The position numbers and the translations under genes were made by a program. A stretch of DNA of 64,000 nt from Leptothrix cholodnii SP-6 (lineage in GTDB: Bacteria; Pseudomonadota; Gammaproteobacteria; Burkholderiales; Burkholderiaceae_C), in assembly GCF_000019785.1 (NCBI RefSeq), contig NC_010524.1, positions 4,390,001 to 4,454,000 on the forward strand. Direction: 5' to 3'. The notes below the pieces were generated by a model. It saw nothing but the letters and a program-made list of their open reading frames with translations, was not told where the DNA came from and did not search any database. The first letter of the stretch is position 1, and each line of letters begins with the position of its first letter. This document shows positions 28,402 through 36,423 of this stretch, in pieces.

Positions 28402-29916
28402 TTACTTGTGGTAAGCCGTCTCGCCGTGCGAGCTGATGTCCAGACCTTCGCGCTCTTCTTCTTCGGTCACGCGCAGGCCGATGACCAGGTCGACGATCTT
28501 GAAGGCGATCACCGACACCACGGCCGACCAGACCACCGTCAGCATGACGGCCTTGGCCTGGATCCAGACCTGCGACGCGATCGAGTAGGCATCCGGAGCG
28601 ATCATGCCCACGGTCACCCAGTCGGCGACGGCGCTCGGGCCACCCAAGTTCGGCGAATTGAACACGCCCGTCAGCAGCGCACCCAGGATGCCGCCCACGC
28701 CGTGCACGCCGAAGACGTCCAGCGAGTCGTCAGCACCGAGCAGCTTCTTCAGGCCGTTGACACCCCACAGGCAGGCGAAACCAGCCAGGAAGCCGATCAT
28801 GATGCCGCCCAGGATGCCGACGTTGCCCGCGGCCGGCGTGATCGCCACCAGACCGGCCACCGCACCCGACGCTGCACCCAGCATCGAAGCCTTGCCCTTC
28901 ATCAGCGCTTCACCCACGCACCAGGCCAGGACAGCGGCAGCCGTCGCGAACAGGGTGTTGATGAAACCGAGCGCGGCGAAACCGTTGGCCTCGAGCGCCG
29001 AGCCGGCGTTGAAACCGAACCAGCCCACCCACAGCAGCGAGGCACCGACCATCGTCAGCGTCAGCGAATGCGGGGTGAAGGCTTCCTTGCCGTAGCCCAC
29101 GCGCTTGCCGATCATGAAGGCGCCCACGATGCCCGCGACGGCCGCGTTGATGTGCACCACCGTGCCGCCGGCGAAGTCGAGCGCGCCCCACTGCCAGAGC
29201 AGGCCGGCCTTGCTGGTCATCGCTTCGGCGACATCGGCGCTGGCGTAGGCGTCAGGGCCCATCCAGAACCAGACCATGTGCGCGATCGGCGCATAGCTGA
29301 ACGTGAACCAGATCACCATGAACATCAGCACGGCCGAGAACTTGATGCGCTCGGCGAAGGCGCCGACGATCAGGCAGCAGGTGATGCCGGCGAAGGTCGC
29401 CTGGAAAGCGGCGAACACGATCTCGGGGATGTAGACGCCCTTGCTGAAGGTCGCCGCATTGGCAAAGGTGCCGGCCGCGTTGTCCCAGACCCCGTTCAGG
29501 AACAGTCGATCGAAGCCACCGATGAACGCATTGCCTTCGGTGAACGCCAGGCTGTAGCCGTAGACGGCCCAGAGCACGACGATCATCGAGAACGTGACCA
29601 TCACCTGCATCAGCACCGACAGCATGTTCTTGGCGCGCACCAGGCCGCCGTAGAACAGCGCCAGGCCGGGCACCGTCATCAGGATCACCAGCAGCGTGGA
29701 GACCATCATCCAGGCGGTATCGCCCTTGTTCGGCACCGGGGCCGGTGCAGCGACTTCAGCGGCAGACGCCGCATCCGCGGCGGCCTCGACCGCAGCAGAG
29801 GCGGCCTCCATCACGGCCGCAGCCGCAACCGGCTCGGACGCAGCCTGAGCAAGGACAGCACCGGTAAAACCCAGCACCGCCAAGCCCAACGCGAGTTTGG
29901 CTAGAAATTTCTTCAT
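28402..29916 (-). CDS. amtB: Ammonium transporter AmtB
   Basis: Carries ammonium across the inner membrane as a trimer. The 504-residue product has a cleavable signal peptide (MKKFLAKLALGLAVLGFTGA VLAQ). An Ala/Glu/Val-rich linker (residues about 27-60) follows, then eleven membrane helices. Landmarks are GDTAWMMVSTLLVILMTVPG, FYGGLVRAKNMLSVLMQ, DFAGGTVVHINAAVAGIVGA with a pore His, DDSLDVFGVHGVGGILGALL with the second pore His, and a cytoplasmic tail that can be blocked by the PII protein. The start at 29916 begins the signal peptide; the longer in-frame extension lies over glnK. It is paired with glnK, 22 bp upstream. Confidence 0.97.
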   Translation of the reverse strand: MKKFLAKLALGLAVLGFTGAVLAQAASEPVAAAAVMEAASAAVEAAADAASAAEVAAPAPVPNKGDTAWMMVSTLLVILMTVPGLALFYGGLVRAKNMLSVLMQVMVTFSMIVVLWAVYGYSLAFTEGNAFIGGFDRLFLNGVWDNAAGTFANAATFSKGVYIPEIVFAAFQATFAGITCCLIVGAFAERIKFSAVLMFMVIWFTFSYAPIAHMVWFWMGPDAYASADVAEAMTSKAGLLWQWGALDFAGGTVVHINAAVAGIVGAFMIGKRVGYGKEAFTPHSLTLTMVGASLLWVGWFGFNAGSALEANGFAALGFINTLFATAAAVLAWCVGEALMKGKASMLGAASGAVAGLVAITPAAGNVGILGGIMIGFLAGFACLWGVNGLKKLLGADDSLDVFGVHGVGGILGALLTGVFNSPNLGGPSAVADWVTVGMIAPDAYSIASQVWIQAKAVMLTVVWSAVVSVIAFKIVDLVIGLRVTEEEEREGLDISSHGETAYHK

Positions 29917-29938
29917 GTTTGTCTCTGGGTGTGGAGGA

Positions 29939-30313
<375 letters not shown>

Positions 30314-30344
30314 TTAGCTGGGTCTAGGACAGCTGCAGGCCTTT

Positions 30345-30362
30345 GAGCAGCTTCCATGCCAA
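30345..30362 (-). promoter_or_regulatory. Sigma54 (-24/-12) promoter of glnK-amtB
   Basis: The minus strand reads TTGGCATGGAAGCTGCTC. The GG and GC dinucleotides are 10 bases apart as sigma54 requires, and the element matches the YTGGCACG-N4-TTGCW consensus except at two positions. Transcription should start near 30335, about 58 nt before the glnK ATG. Confidence 0.8.
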
Positions 30363-30453
30363 CGGTCACACCTGCTGACATTCCAGCCTCACGCCCCGCA
30401 TTGGCGCCACGCATGCTCGACAAACAGGCGACACGCACCGCACTGAACGCATT

Positions 30454-30470
30454 GGCACCAATTCAGTGCA
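30454..30470 (-). promoter_or_regulatory. NtrC-binding enhancer site for glnK-amtB
   Basis: On the minus strand TGCACTGAATTGGTGCC is an interrupted palindrome matching 14 of 17 positions of the E. coli glnA NtrC site as I recall it. Its centre is about 127 bp upstream of the predicted sigma54 start, the normal enhancer distance. It also lies about 90 bp before comM on the other strand. Confidence 0.75.
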
Positions 30471-30558
30471 ACCCCCAAAAGGGTGTGTCGATCGGCGTGA
30501 CAAGGTGCGCAGAATCGACCCGGTCGCCACCCGATCCGGCATCCCACCGGCCCCGCTC

Positions 30559-32073
30559 ATGTCGCTTGCCGTCGTCCACAGCCGTGCCCTGATCGGGCTC
30601 CAGGCACCCGATGTCACCGTCGAGGTGCATCTCGCCAATGGCCTGCCCAGCTTCACGCTGGTCGGACTGGCCGACACCGAAGTCAAGGAGGCCCGCGAAC
30701 GGGTTCGCGCCGCGCTGCAGAACAGCGGCCTGGAGTTCCCGCACAACAAGCGCATCACCGTCAACCTGGCGCCGGCCGATCTGCCCAAGGAGGGCGGACG
30801 CTTCGACCTGCCGATCGCGATCGGCATCCTCGCCGCCAGCGGGCAGGTCAGCAGCGCCGGCCTCGACGGCCTGGAGTTCGCCGGCGAGCTCTCGCTCGCA
30901 GGCGACCTGCGGCCGGTGCGCGGCGCGTTGGCGATGGCCCTGGCGTTGCAGCGCTCGCCGACCGCGCGCTGCCTGGTGCTGCCGCAGTACAGTGCCCGCG
31001 AGGCCGCCCGCGTGCAAGGATTGCGGCTGCGTTGCGCCAGCCATCTGCTCGATGTCGTCGCGGCATTGCAGGACGGCGAACTCGCGCAACCCTTGTCCGA
31101 ACCCAAGCCGTTCGAGACCGGCGCGGCACCGGCACTGCCGGATCTGCGTGACGTCAAAGGCCAGGCCGGCGCCAAGCGGGCGCTGGAGCTGGCCGCGGCC
31201 GGATCGCACAGCCTGCTGTTCGTGGGGCCGCCGGGCACCGGCAAGTCGATGCTGGCGCAGCGCCTGGCCGGCCTGCTGCCACCGCTCGACGAGTCCGAGG
31301 CACTGGAGTCGGCCGCCATCCTGAGCCTGGCCGGCCAGTTCGACGCCCGCCTCTGGGCCACGCGCGTGATGCGTTCGCCGCATCACACGGCGTCGTCGGT
31401 GGCGCTGGTCGGCGGCGGCTCGCCACCGCGGCCGGGCGAGATTTCGCTGGCGCACCACGGCGTGCTGTTCCTCGACGAGCTGCCCGAGTTCCCGCGAACC
31501 GCCCTCGAGGCGCTGCGAGAGCCACTCGAAAACGGCCGCATCACGATCTCGCGCGCGGCCCGCCAGGCCGAGTTTCCGGCCCGATGCCAGCTGGTGGCAG
31601 CGATGAATCCGTGCGCCTGCGGACAACTCGGCGCCAGCACCCGGGCCTGCCGCTGCTCGCCTGAACAGGTCCGGCGCTACCAGGCCCGGCTGTCGGGGCC
31701 GCTGCTCGACCGCATCGACCTGCGTGTCGAGGTGCTGGCGATCCCGCCGCAGGCGCTGTCGGCGATTGCCGATGGCGAACCCAGCGCCGTGATCGCCGAG
31801 CGGGTCGCACACGCGCGTGAACGCCAGATGCGGCGCCAGGGCTGCGCCAACAGCGCCTTGCACGCCGCCCAGCTCGACGAGCAGATCCGCGCCCTGCCCG
31901 CCGCACGCGAGTTCCTGGATGCCGCAGCGTCGCGCCTCGGCTGGTCGGGCCGCAGCCTGCACCGGGTCTTGCGCGTGGCCCGCACGGCCGCCGACCTGGC
32001 AGGCGCCGCCGACGTCCAGGTGGTGCACGTGGCCGAGGCGATCCAGCTGCGGCGCGCCCTGCCCGGCGTCTGA
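30559..32073 (+). CDS. comM: ComM/YifB family AAA+ helicase (Mg-chelatase-like)
   Basis: ComM is a hexameric DNA helicase that extends branch migration during natural transformation; old annotations call it a magnesium chelatase subunit. The 504-residue product opens with SLAVVHSRALIGLQAPDVTV and LANGLPSFTLVGLADTEVKE. It contains NKRITVNLAPADLPKEGGRF DLPIA, Walker A GPPGTGKSMLAQRLAGLLPP, Walker B LFLDELPEFPRTALEALREP and the cysteine-bearing AAMNPCACGQLGASTRACRC. The start at 30559 fits the family; the longer frame upstream crosses the glnK regulatory region. The gene is followed by rsmE on the same strand. Confidence 0.95.
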   Translation: MSLAVVHSRALIGLQAPDVTVEVHLANGLPSFTLVGLADTEVKEARERVRAALQNSGLEFPHNKRITVNLAPADLPKEGGRFDLPIAIGILAASGQVSSAGLDGLEFAGELSLAGDLRPVRGALAMALALQRSPTARCLVLPQYSAREAARVQGLRLRCASHLLDVVAALQDGELAQPLSEPKPFETGAAPALPDLRDVKGQAGAKRALELAAAGSHSLLFVGPPGTGKSMLAQRLAGLLPPLDESEALESAAILSLAGQFDARLWATRVMRSPHHTASSVALVGGGSPPRPGEISLAHHGVLFLDELPEFPRTALEALREPLENGRITISRAARQAEFPARCQLVAAMNPCACGQLGASTRACRCSPEQVRRYQARLSGPLLDRIDLRVEVLAIPPQALSAIADGEPSAVIAERVAHARERQMRRQGCANSALHAAQLDEQIRALPAAREFLDAAASRLGWSGRSLHRVLRVARTAADLAGAADVQVVHVAEAIQLRRALPGV

Positions 32074-32138
32074 GTCCGGCGGCCACCCGACGCGCGCTGG
32101 GGCACACTGCGCTCCCGCGCCAGACCGCCAGACCCACC

Positions 32139-32882
32139 ATGAGTGCACGCCTTTTCGTCGACACGCCCCTGCAGGCCGGGCTCGACCTGTCGCTGCCCGC
32201 CGGCGCAGCGCGCCACGTCCAGGTCCTGCGGATGCAGCCCGGCGAAGAACTGATCGTCTTCAACGGTCAGGGCGGCGAGTGGCGGGTGCGCATCGCGCGC
32301 ATGGGCCGCAGCGAGGTGCAGGTGCTGGTGGAGCAGTTCGTCGACGTCGATCGCGAACTGGCGCTGCACGTCACGCTGGTGGCCGGCATGCCGGCCAACG
32401 AACGCTTCGACTGGCTGATCGAAAAGGCCACCGAACTCGGCGCCGCCGAGATCGTGCCGACGATGTGCGAACGCTCGGTCCTGCGCCTGAGCGGCGAGCG
32501 GGCGCAGAAGAAACGCGAGCACTGGCAAGGCATTGCCATCTCGGCAGCCCAACAGTGCGGCCGCACCCGCGTGCCCCACATCGCCGCGGTGCGCAGCCTG
32601 TCCGAGGAGCGGGCCGGCGAATCCGCCGACACCCCGGTGACCCAGCTGCTGCTGAGCCTGGCCGACGCGCAGCCGCTCGGCCGCCGCCTGGCCGCGCGCG
32701 CCGACACCGGTGCGCCGCTGCGGATCTACAGCGGCCCCGAAGGCGGATTCACCGAAGCGGAAGAGCGGCTGCTGCGCCAAGGCGGCGCGCAGCCGACCAG
32801 CCTGGGGCCGCGCGTGCTGCGCTCCGAAACCGCACCGCTGGCCGTTCTCAGCCACCTCGCGCTCGACACGACGAAACGCTGA
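32139..32882 (+). CDS. rsmE: 16S rRNA (uracil1498-N3)-methyltransferase RsmE
   Basis: RsmE methylates U1498 in the 16S rRNA decoding region of the 30S subunit. The 247-residue product is a SPOUT (trefoil-knot) enzyme: a PUA-like N-domain (HVQVLRMQPGEELIVFNGQG), the core LVAGMPANERFDWLIEKATE, ELGAAEIVPTMCERSVLRL, and the SAM-binding knot GPEGGFTEAEERLLRQGGAQ and LGPRVLRSETAPLAVLSHLA. It follows comM after a 65-bp gap and is followed by the 238-bp pckG leader region. Confidence 0.96.
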   Translation: MSARLFVDTPLQAGLDLSLPAGAARHVQVLRMQPGEELIVFNGQGGEWRVRIARMGRSEVQVLVEQFVDVDRELALHVTLVAGMPANERFDWLIEKATELGAAEIVPTMCERSVLRLSGERAQKKREHWQGIAISAAQQCGRTRVPHIAAVRSLSEERAGESADTPVTQLLLSLADAQPLGRRLAARADTGAPLRIYSGPEGGFTEAEERLLRQGGAQPTSLGPRVLRSETAPLAVLSHLALDTTKR

Positions 32883-32984
32883 GGTCGACCGGGGATTGAC
32901 GCCCCCGAACTCCCGCCCTCCGTGAAAACCCGCCCCACCAGCCAGGGGTTTGGGCGGACGAATTGCACACCCTCCGCGCGACCA

Positions 32985-33102
32985 GCATTCGGTCATGCAC
33001 AAAACGCATGTAATCGGTTTGTAATCGAACTCGCCGAGCCTCAAACTTGTTCAATGGGCATCCCGAAAGCACTGAGTCGCAGTGTTTCCGAGATGCTTTT
33101 TT
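32985..33102 (+). promoter_or_regulatory. pckG leader: intrinsic terminator just before the start codon, possible attenuator
   Basis: The segment 33058-33096 folds into a long stem. GCATC pairs with GATGC at the base, then CG/CG and AAGCACTG/CAGTGTTT pair around mismatches at the top, with the 5-nt loop AGTCG. Six T residues follow directly at 33097-33102. Only 18 nt, containing a CGGAG ribosome site, separate it from the pckG ATG, leaving no room for a promoter after it. The upstream segment 32985-32998 (GCATTCGGTCATGC) resembles the 3' arm and could pair with the 5' arm instead, forming an antiterminator. Two TGTAATCG repeats (33009-33016 and 33020-33027), spaced 11 bp apart, lie between. 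The terminator is seen; regulated readthrough is inferred. Confidence 0.6.
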
Positions 33103-33120
33103 AACCTCGGAGTCGATTCA

Positions 33121-34995
33121 ATGAACCATCCCGCCATGGCCGGCGTGCACGTGAACGCACCGTCATTCGTCAAGAACGCCAAGCTGATCGCCTGGGTTGC
33201 CGAGATCGCCGCGCTCACGCAGCCTGCAGCGATCCACTGGTGCGATGGCAGCCAGGCCGAATATGACCAGCTGTGCCAGCAACTGGTCGCCGCCGGCACC
33301 TTCCGCAAGCTCGACGAGGCCAAGCGCCCGAACAGCTACCTCGCCTGGTCGGACCCGAGCGACGTGGCGCGCGTCGAAGACCGCACCTACATCTGCAGCG
33401 ACCGCAAGGAAGACGCCGGCCCGACCAACAACTGGATGGAACCGGCGCAGATGCGCAGCCTGCTGGAAAGCGGCGACGCCGCGCTGTTCCGCGGCGCGAT
33501 GCGTGGCCGCACGATGTACGTGGTGCCGTTCAGCATGGGCCCGCTGGGCTCGCCGATCGCCCACATCGGCGTCGAACTCTCCGACAGCCCGTACGTGGCG
33601 GTCAACATGCGCATCATGACCCGCATGGGCCGCGCGGTTTACGACGTGCTGGGTGTCGACGGCGACTTCGTGCCCTGCGTGCACACCGTGGGCGCACCGC
33701 TCGAAGCCGGCCAGAAGGACGTCACCTGGCCGTGCAACAAGACCAAGTACATCGTCCACTACCCGAGCACCCGCGAGATCTGGTCCTACGGTTCGGGCTA
33801 CGGCGGCAACGCGCTGTTGGGCAAGAAGTGTTTCGCACTGCGCATCGCCTCGAACATGGGCCGCGACCAGGGCTGGCTGGCCGAGCACATGCTGATCCTG
33901 GGCGTGACCTCGCCCGAGGGCAAGAAGTCGCACGTCGCCGCCGCCTTCCCGAGCGCCTGCGGCAAGACCAACTTCGCGATGCTGATCCCGCCGGCTGCCC
34001 TGGGCGACTGGAAGGTCACCACCATCGGCGACGACATCGCCTGGATCAAGCCCAGCGCCGACGGCAAGCTGCGCGCCATCAACCCGGAAGCGGGCTACTT
34101 CGGCGTGGCCCCGGGCACCAACTTCAAGACCAACCCGAACTGCATGGCGTCGCTGAACCGCGACGTCATCTTCACCAACGTCGCGCTGACCGACGACGGT
34201 GACGTCTGGTGGGAAGGCATGACCGACGAGCTGCCCAGCCACCTGATCGACTGGCAAGGCAAGGACTGGACGCCCGAAACCGCCCGCGGCGCCGACGGCA
34301 AGCTGCGCCCGGCTGCGCACCCGAACGCCCGCTTCACGGTGGCCGCCACCAACAACCCGGCGCTCGACCCCGAGTGGGACAACCCGGCCGGCGTGGCGAT
34401 CGACGCCTTCATCTTCGGCGGCCGTCGCTCGACCACCGTGCCGCTGGTGACCGAAGCGCGCAACTGGGTCGAAGGCGTCTACATGGCCGCAACCATGGGC
34501 TCGGAAACCACCGCCGCCGCTGCCGGCCAGATGGGCGTGGTGCGCCGCGACCCGTTCGCCATGCTGCCGTTCACCGGCTACAACATGAGCGACTACTTCC
34601 AGCACTGGCTGGATCTGGGCGCGCGCCTCGAAGCCGCCGAAGCCAAGCTGCCGGCGATCTATTGCGTCAACTGGTTCCGCAAGGGCGCCGACGGCAAGTT
34701 CGTGTGGCCGGGTTACGGCGACAACATGCGCGTGCTGCAGTGGATGCTGGGCCGCATCGAGGGCGAGGCCGAGGGCGAAGAACACGTCTTCGGTGTCAGC
34801 CCGCGCTACGACGACCTGTCGTGGGACGGCATGGAATTCAGCCAGGCCCAGTTCGAGAGCGTCATCGGCATCGACCACGCGGCCTGGCAGCAGGAGCTGG
34901 CGCTGCACGAACAGCTGTTCGAGCAACTCGCCCACAACCTGCCGGACGCGCTGCGCGCCACCAAGGCCCAGATCGAAGTGCGCCTGGCTCGCTGA
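33121..34995 (+). CDS. pckG: Phosphoenolpyruvate carboxykinase (GTP)
   Basis: Converts oxaloacetate and GTP to phosphoenolpyruvate, GDP and CO2, the entry step of gluconeogenesis. The 624-residue length is that of the GTP-dependent class, not the ATP class of E. coli. Landmarks are the R-loop region [20 protein letters not shown], the kinase P-loop [16 protein letters not shown] with the reactive Cys of this class, the metal/substrate segments [20 protein letters not shown] and [20 protein letters not shown], and the guanine-binding [18 protein letters not shown]. The ATG at 33121 follows CGGAG. The gene stands alone between a terminator-bearing leader and its own terminator. Confidence 0.98.
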   Translation: MNHPAMAGVHVNAPSFVKNAKLIAWVAEIAALTQPAAIHWCDGSQAEYDQLCQQLVAAGTFRKLDEAKRPNSYLAWSDPSDVARVEDRTYICSDRKEDAGPTNNWMEPAQMRSLLESGDAALFRGAMRGRTMYVVPFSMGPLGSPIAHIGVELSDSPYVAVNMRIMTRMGRAVYDVLGVDGDFVPCVHTVGAPLEAGQKDVTWPCNKTKYIVHYPSTREIWSYGSGYGGNALLGKKCFALRIASNMGRDQGWLAEHMLILGVTSPEGKKSHVAAAFPSACGKTNFAMLIPPAALGDWKVTTIGDDIAWIKPSADGKLRAINPEAGYFGVAPGTNFKTNPNCMASLNRDVIFTNVALTDDGDVWWEGMTDELPSHLIDWQGKDWTPETARGADGKLRPAAHPNARFTVAATNNPALDPEWDNPAGVAIDAFIFGGRRSTTVPLVTEARNWVEGVYMAATMGSETTAAAAGQMGVVRRDPFAMLPFTGYNMSDYFQHWLDLGARLEAAEAKLPAIYCVNWFRKGADGKFVWPGYGDNMRVLQWMLGRIEGEAEGEEHVFGVSPRYDDLSWDGMEFSQAQFESVIGIDHAAWQQELALHEQLFEQLAHNLPDALRATKAQIEVRLAR

Positions 34996-35015
34996 GACCC
35001 GACACTTCCGGCCCC

Positions 35016-35043
35016 GAAGCCCGCCCGATGGCGGGCTTTTTTG
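35016..35043 (+). terminator. Intrinsic terminator after pckG
   Basis: AGCCCGCC and GGCGGGCT arms around a short CGAT-type loop, followed by six T residues, 20-45 bp after the pckG stop. It is a textbook Rho-independent terminator. Confidence 0.92.
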
Positions 35044-35077
35044 CGTCCGTCGCGCCCGTCAGTGCGGGCGACGGATC

Positions 35078-35320
35078 TCAGTGCACGTGGTTCTGATGGT
35101 TCAGCGCAGCAGCACGCAGGTCGGCGGCGTAGGACGGCTGGGTGGCTTCATACTGGGCCGCCCATTCGAGCAGTTCTTCTGCCGTCTTGGGTTCGGTACG
35201 CACGTCGGCCGGGAACAGGTTCGCCACCGAACGCAATGCGCGGACCGTCACGGTACCGACGCGAGCCGCGAAGGCATCGAACGCGGATTCGTGATGGAAG
35301 GTCATGGTGGTTGCAGACAT
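35078..35320 (-). CDS. Small hypothetical protein divergent from a LysR regulator
   Basis: An 80-residue soluble protein beginning MSATTMTFHHESAFDAFAAR and including TAEELLEWAAQYEATQPSYA. It is mostly helical in look, has no signal peptide or membrane span, and is rich in His and Ala at both ends. The start ATG at 35320 has AGGAGT seven bases upstream, a good ribosome site. A promoter-like pair (TTGGTC, 18 bp, TAGACT) lies about 40 bp before the start. I do not recognise the family. Its position divergent from a LysR gene with a shared operator region suggests that it is the regulator's target. Confidence 0.7.
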   Translation of the reverse strand: MSATTMTFHHESAFDAFAARVGTVTVRALRSVANLFPADVRTEPKTAEELLEWAAQYEATQPSYAADLRAAALNHQNHVH

Positions 35321-35340
35321 TTCTTACTCCTAAGGGGGTC

Positions 35341-35391
35341 AGGGTTAACCCCAGTGCCTGCAGTCTAGGGTAAACCCTCGATATAGACCAA
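35341..35391 (-). promoter_or_regulatory. Promoter and twin palindromes upstream of the small hypothetical gene
   Basis: On the minus strand TTGGTC (35386-35391) and TAGACT (35362-35367) are spaced 18 bp. The spacer holds AGGGTTTACCCT (35367-35378), and a related GGGGTTAACCCT lies at 35341-35352, their centres 26 bp apart. Both are near-palindromes of the GGGTTWACCC form. Placement between -35 and -10 and just after the start would suit a repressor. Confidence 0.5.
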
Positions 35392-35400
35392 GCAGCTTTT

Positions 35401-35419
35401 GTGAATCATCGGCATTCAC
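35401..35419. promoter_or_regulatory. Candidate LysR operator
   Basis: GTGAAT and ATTCAC form a perfect inverted repeat with a 7-bp spacer, 38 bp before the LysR start. It is about 55 bp upstream of the predicted start of the divergent small gene. This is where a LysR protein normally binds to repress itself and activate its neighbour. Confidence 0.5.
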
Positions 35420-35457
35420 GAAGGTGATATCTTGAGCGACCACCACCGGGCCGTCCG

Positions 35458-36423
35458 ATGAACTTCCGCACCCTCGATCTGAACCTGCTGCGGGTCTTCG
35501 ACACCGTGATGGCCGAGCGCAACCTGACGCGCGCCGCCGAGCAGCTGGCCATGACGCAGCCCGCCGTCAGCAACGCGCTGCGCCGCCTGCGAGAGAGCGT
35601 GGGCGAGGCGCTCTTCACCCGCAGCGCCTTCGGCGTCAGGCCGACCGCCCGTGCCGAAGCACTCTGGCCGACCGTGCAGTCGGCGCTGACCCAGTTGCGC
35701 GACAGCCTCGACCCCAGCATCTACGAGCCCCGCAGCCAGCCGCACACCTTCGCGCTGGCGATGGCCGACGCCACCGCGGCGCTGATCCTGCCGCGCCTGC
35801 TGGGACAGCTGCAGGCGGAACACGCGCTGGCCAGCCTGCGGGTGCAGCCGCTGGCCACGCGCGACCCCAGCCCGCTGCTCGAACAGGGCGAGGCCGATCT
35901 GGCGATCGGGCACTTTCCGGAAGTCGCGGCCCGGATGTCCGGCCTGGGCGCACAGGCGCCGCTGCTGCACCAGTCGCTCTACCAGACCGAATACGTCTGC
36001 GTGATGCGGCGCGGCCATCCGCTCGCCGAGGGCGAACTGAGCCTCGACGCCTACTGCGCCGCCGACCACCTGCTGGTGAGCTTCTCAGGCCGCGGACAGG
36101 GGCTGATCGACGAGGCGCTGGCCAGCGTGCAGCGGCGCCGCAGGCTGGTGCTCACGGTCAACCAGTTCTTCACCGCCGGTCGGGTGGTGGCGCAGACCGA
36201 TCTGCTGACGGTGCTGCCCGATGCCTTCCTGTCGGTCACCGGCGCGCAGCAGGAGCTGGTCAGCCGCGCACTGCCGCTGCCGCTGGCCGCGCTGAATGTG
36301 CACATGCTCTGGCACCGGCGCCACGACCGCCATCCGGCCCAGCGCTGGCTGCGCGAGCAGATCACGCAAGCCGTCGGCGCCCCGCCTCGCAGCGCAAAAC
36401 CTCAGTCCGCTGCCGAGCCCTGA
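35458..36423 (+). CDS. LysR-family transcriptional regulator
   Basis: A 321-residue LysR-type regulator. The N-terminal winged helix-turn-helix reads MNFRTLDLNLLRVFDTVMAE, RNLTRAAEQLAMTQPAVSNA LRRLRE. The C-terminal effector domain is periplasmic-binding-protein-like, with QGEADLAIGHFPEVAARMSG, YVCVMRRGHPLAEGELSLDA and TDLLTVLPDAFLSVT. The style is of the NodD/PcpR/DntR-like branch (DLNLL start, FRR-type effector domain), which often senses aromatic compounds, but no ligand can be assigned. It is divergent from the small 80-residue protein with operator-like repeats between. Its last 22 bp overlap the end of the convergent oligopeptidase gene. Confidence 0.9.
   Translation: MNFRTLDLNLLRVFDTVMAERNLTRAAEQLAMTQPAVSNALRRLRESVGEALFTRSAFGVRPTARAEALWPTVQSALTQLRDSLDPSIYEPRSQPHTFALAMADATAALILPRLLGQLQAEHALASLRVQPLATRDPSPLLEQGEADLAIGHFPEVAARMSGLGAQAPLLHQSLYQTEYVCVMRRGHPLAEGELSLDAYCAADHLLVSFSGRGQGLIDEALASVQRRRRLVLTVNQFFTAGRVVAQTDLLTVLPDAFLSVTGAQQELVSRALPLPLAALNVHMLWHRRHDRHPAQRWLREQITQAVGAPPRSAKPQSAAEP

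Noticed and set aside
30356..30592. Small plus-strand frame upstream of comM
   Set aside because: It covers the NtrC and sigma54 sites and continues into comM out of frame, so it is regulatory DNA.
30559..32073. Magnesium chelatase subunit as the product of this gene
   Set aside because: The gene has the ComM/YifB layout with the conserved cysteine region. No other chelatase or chlorophyll genes are near.
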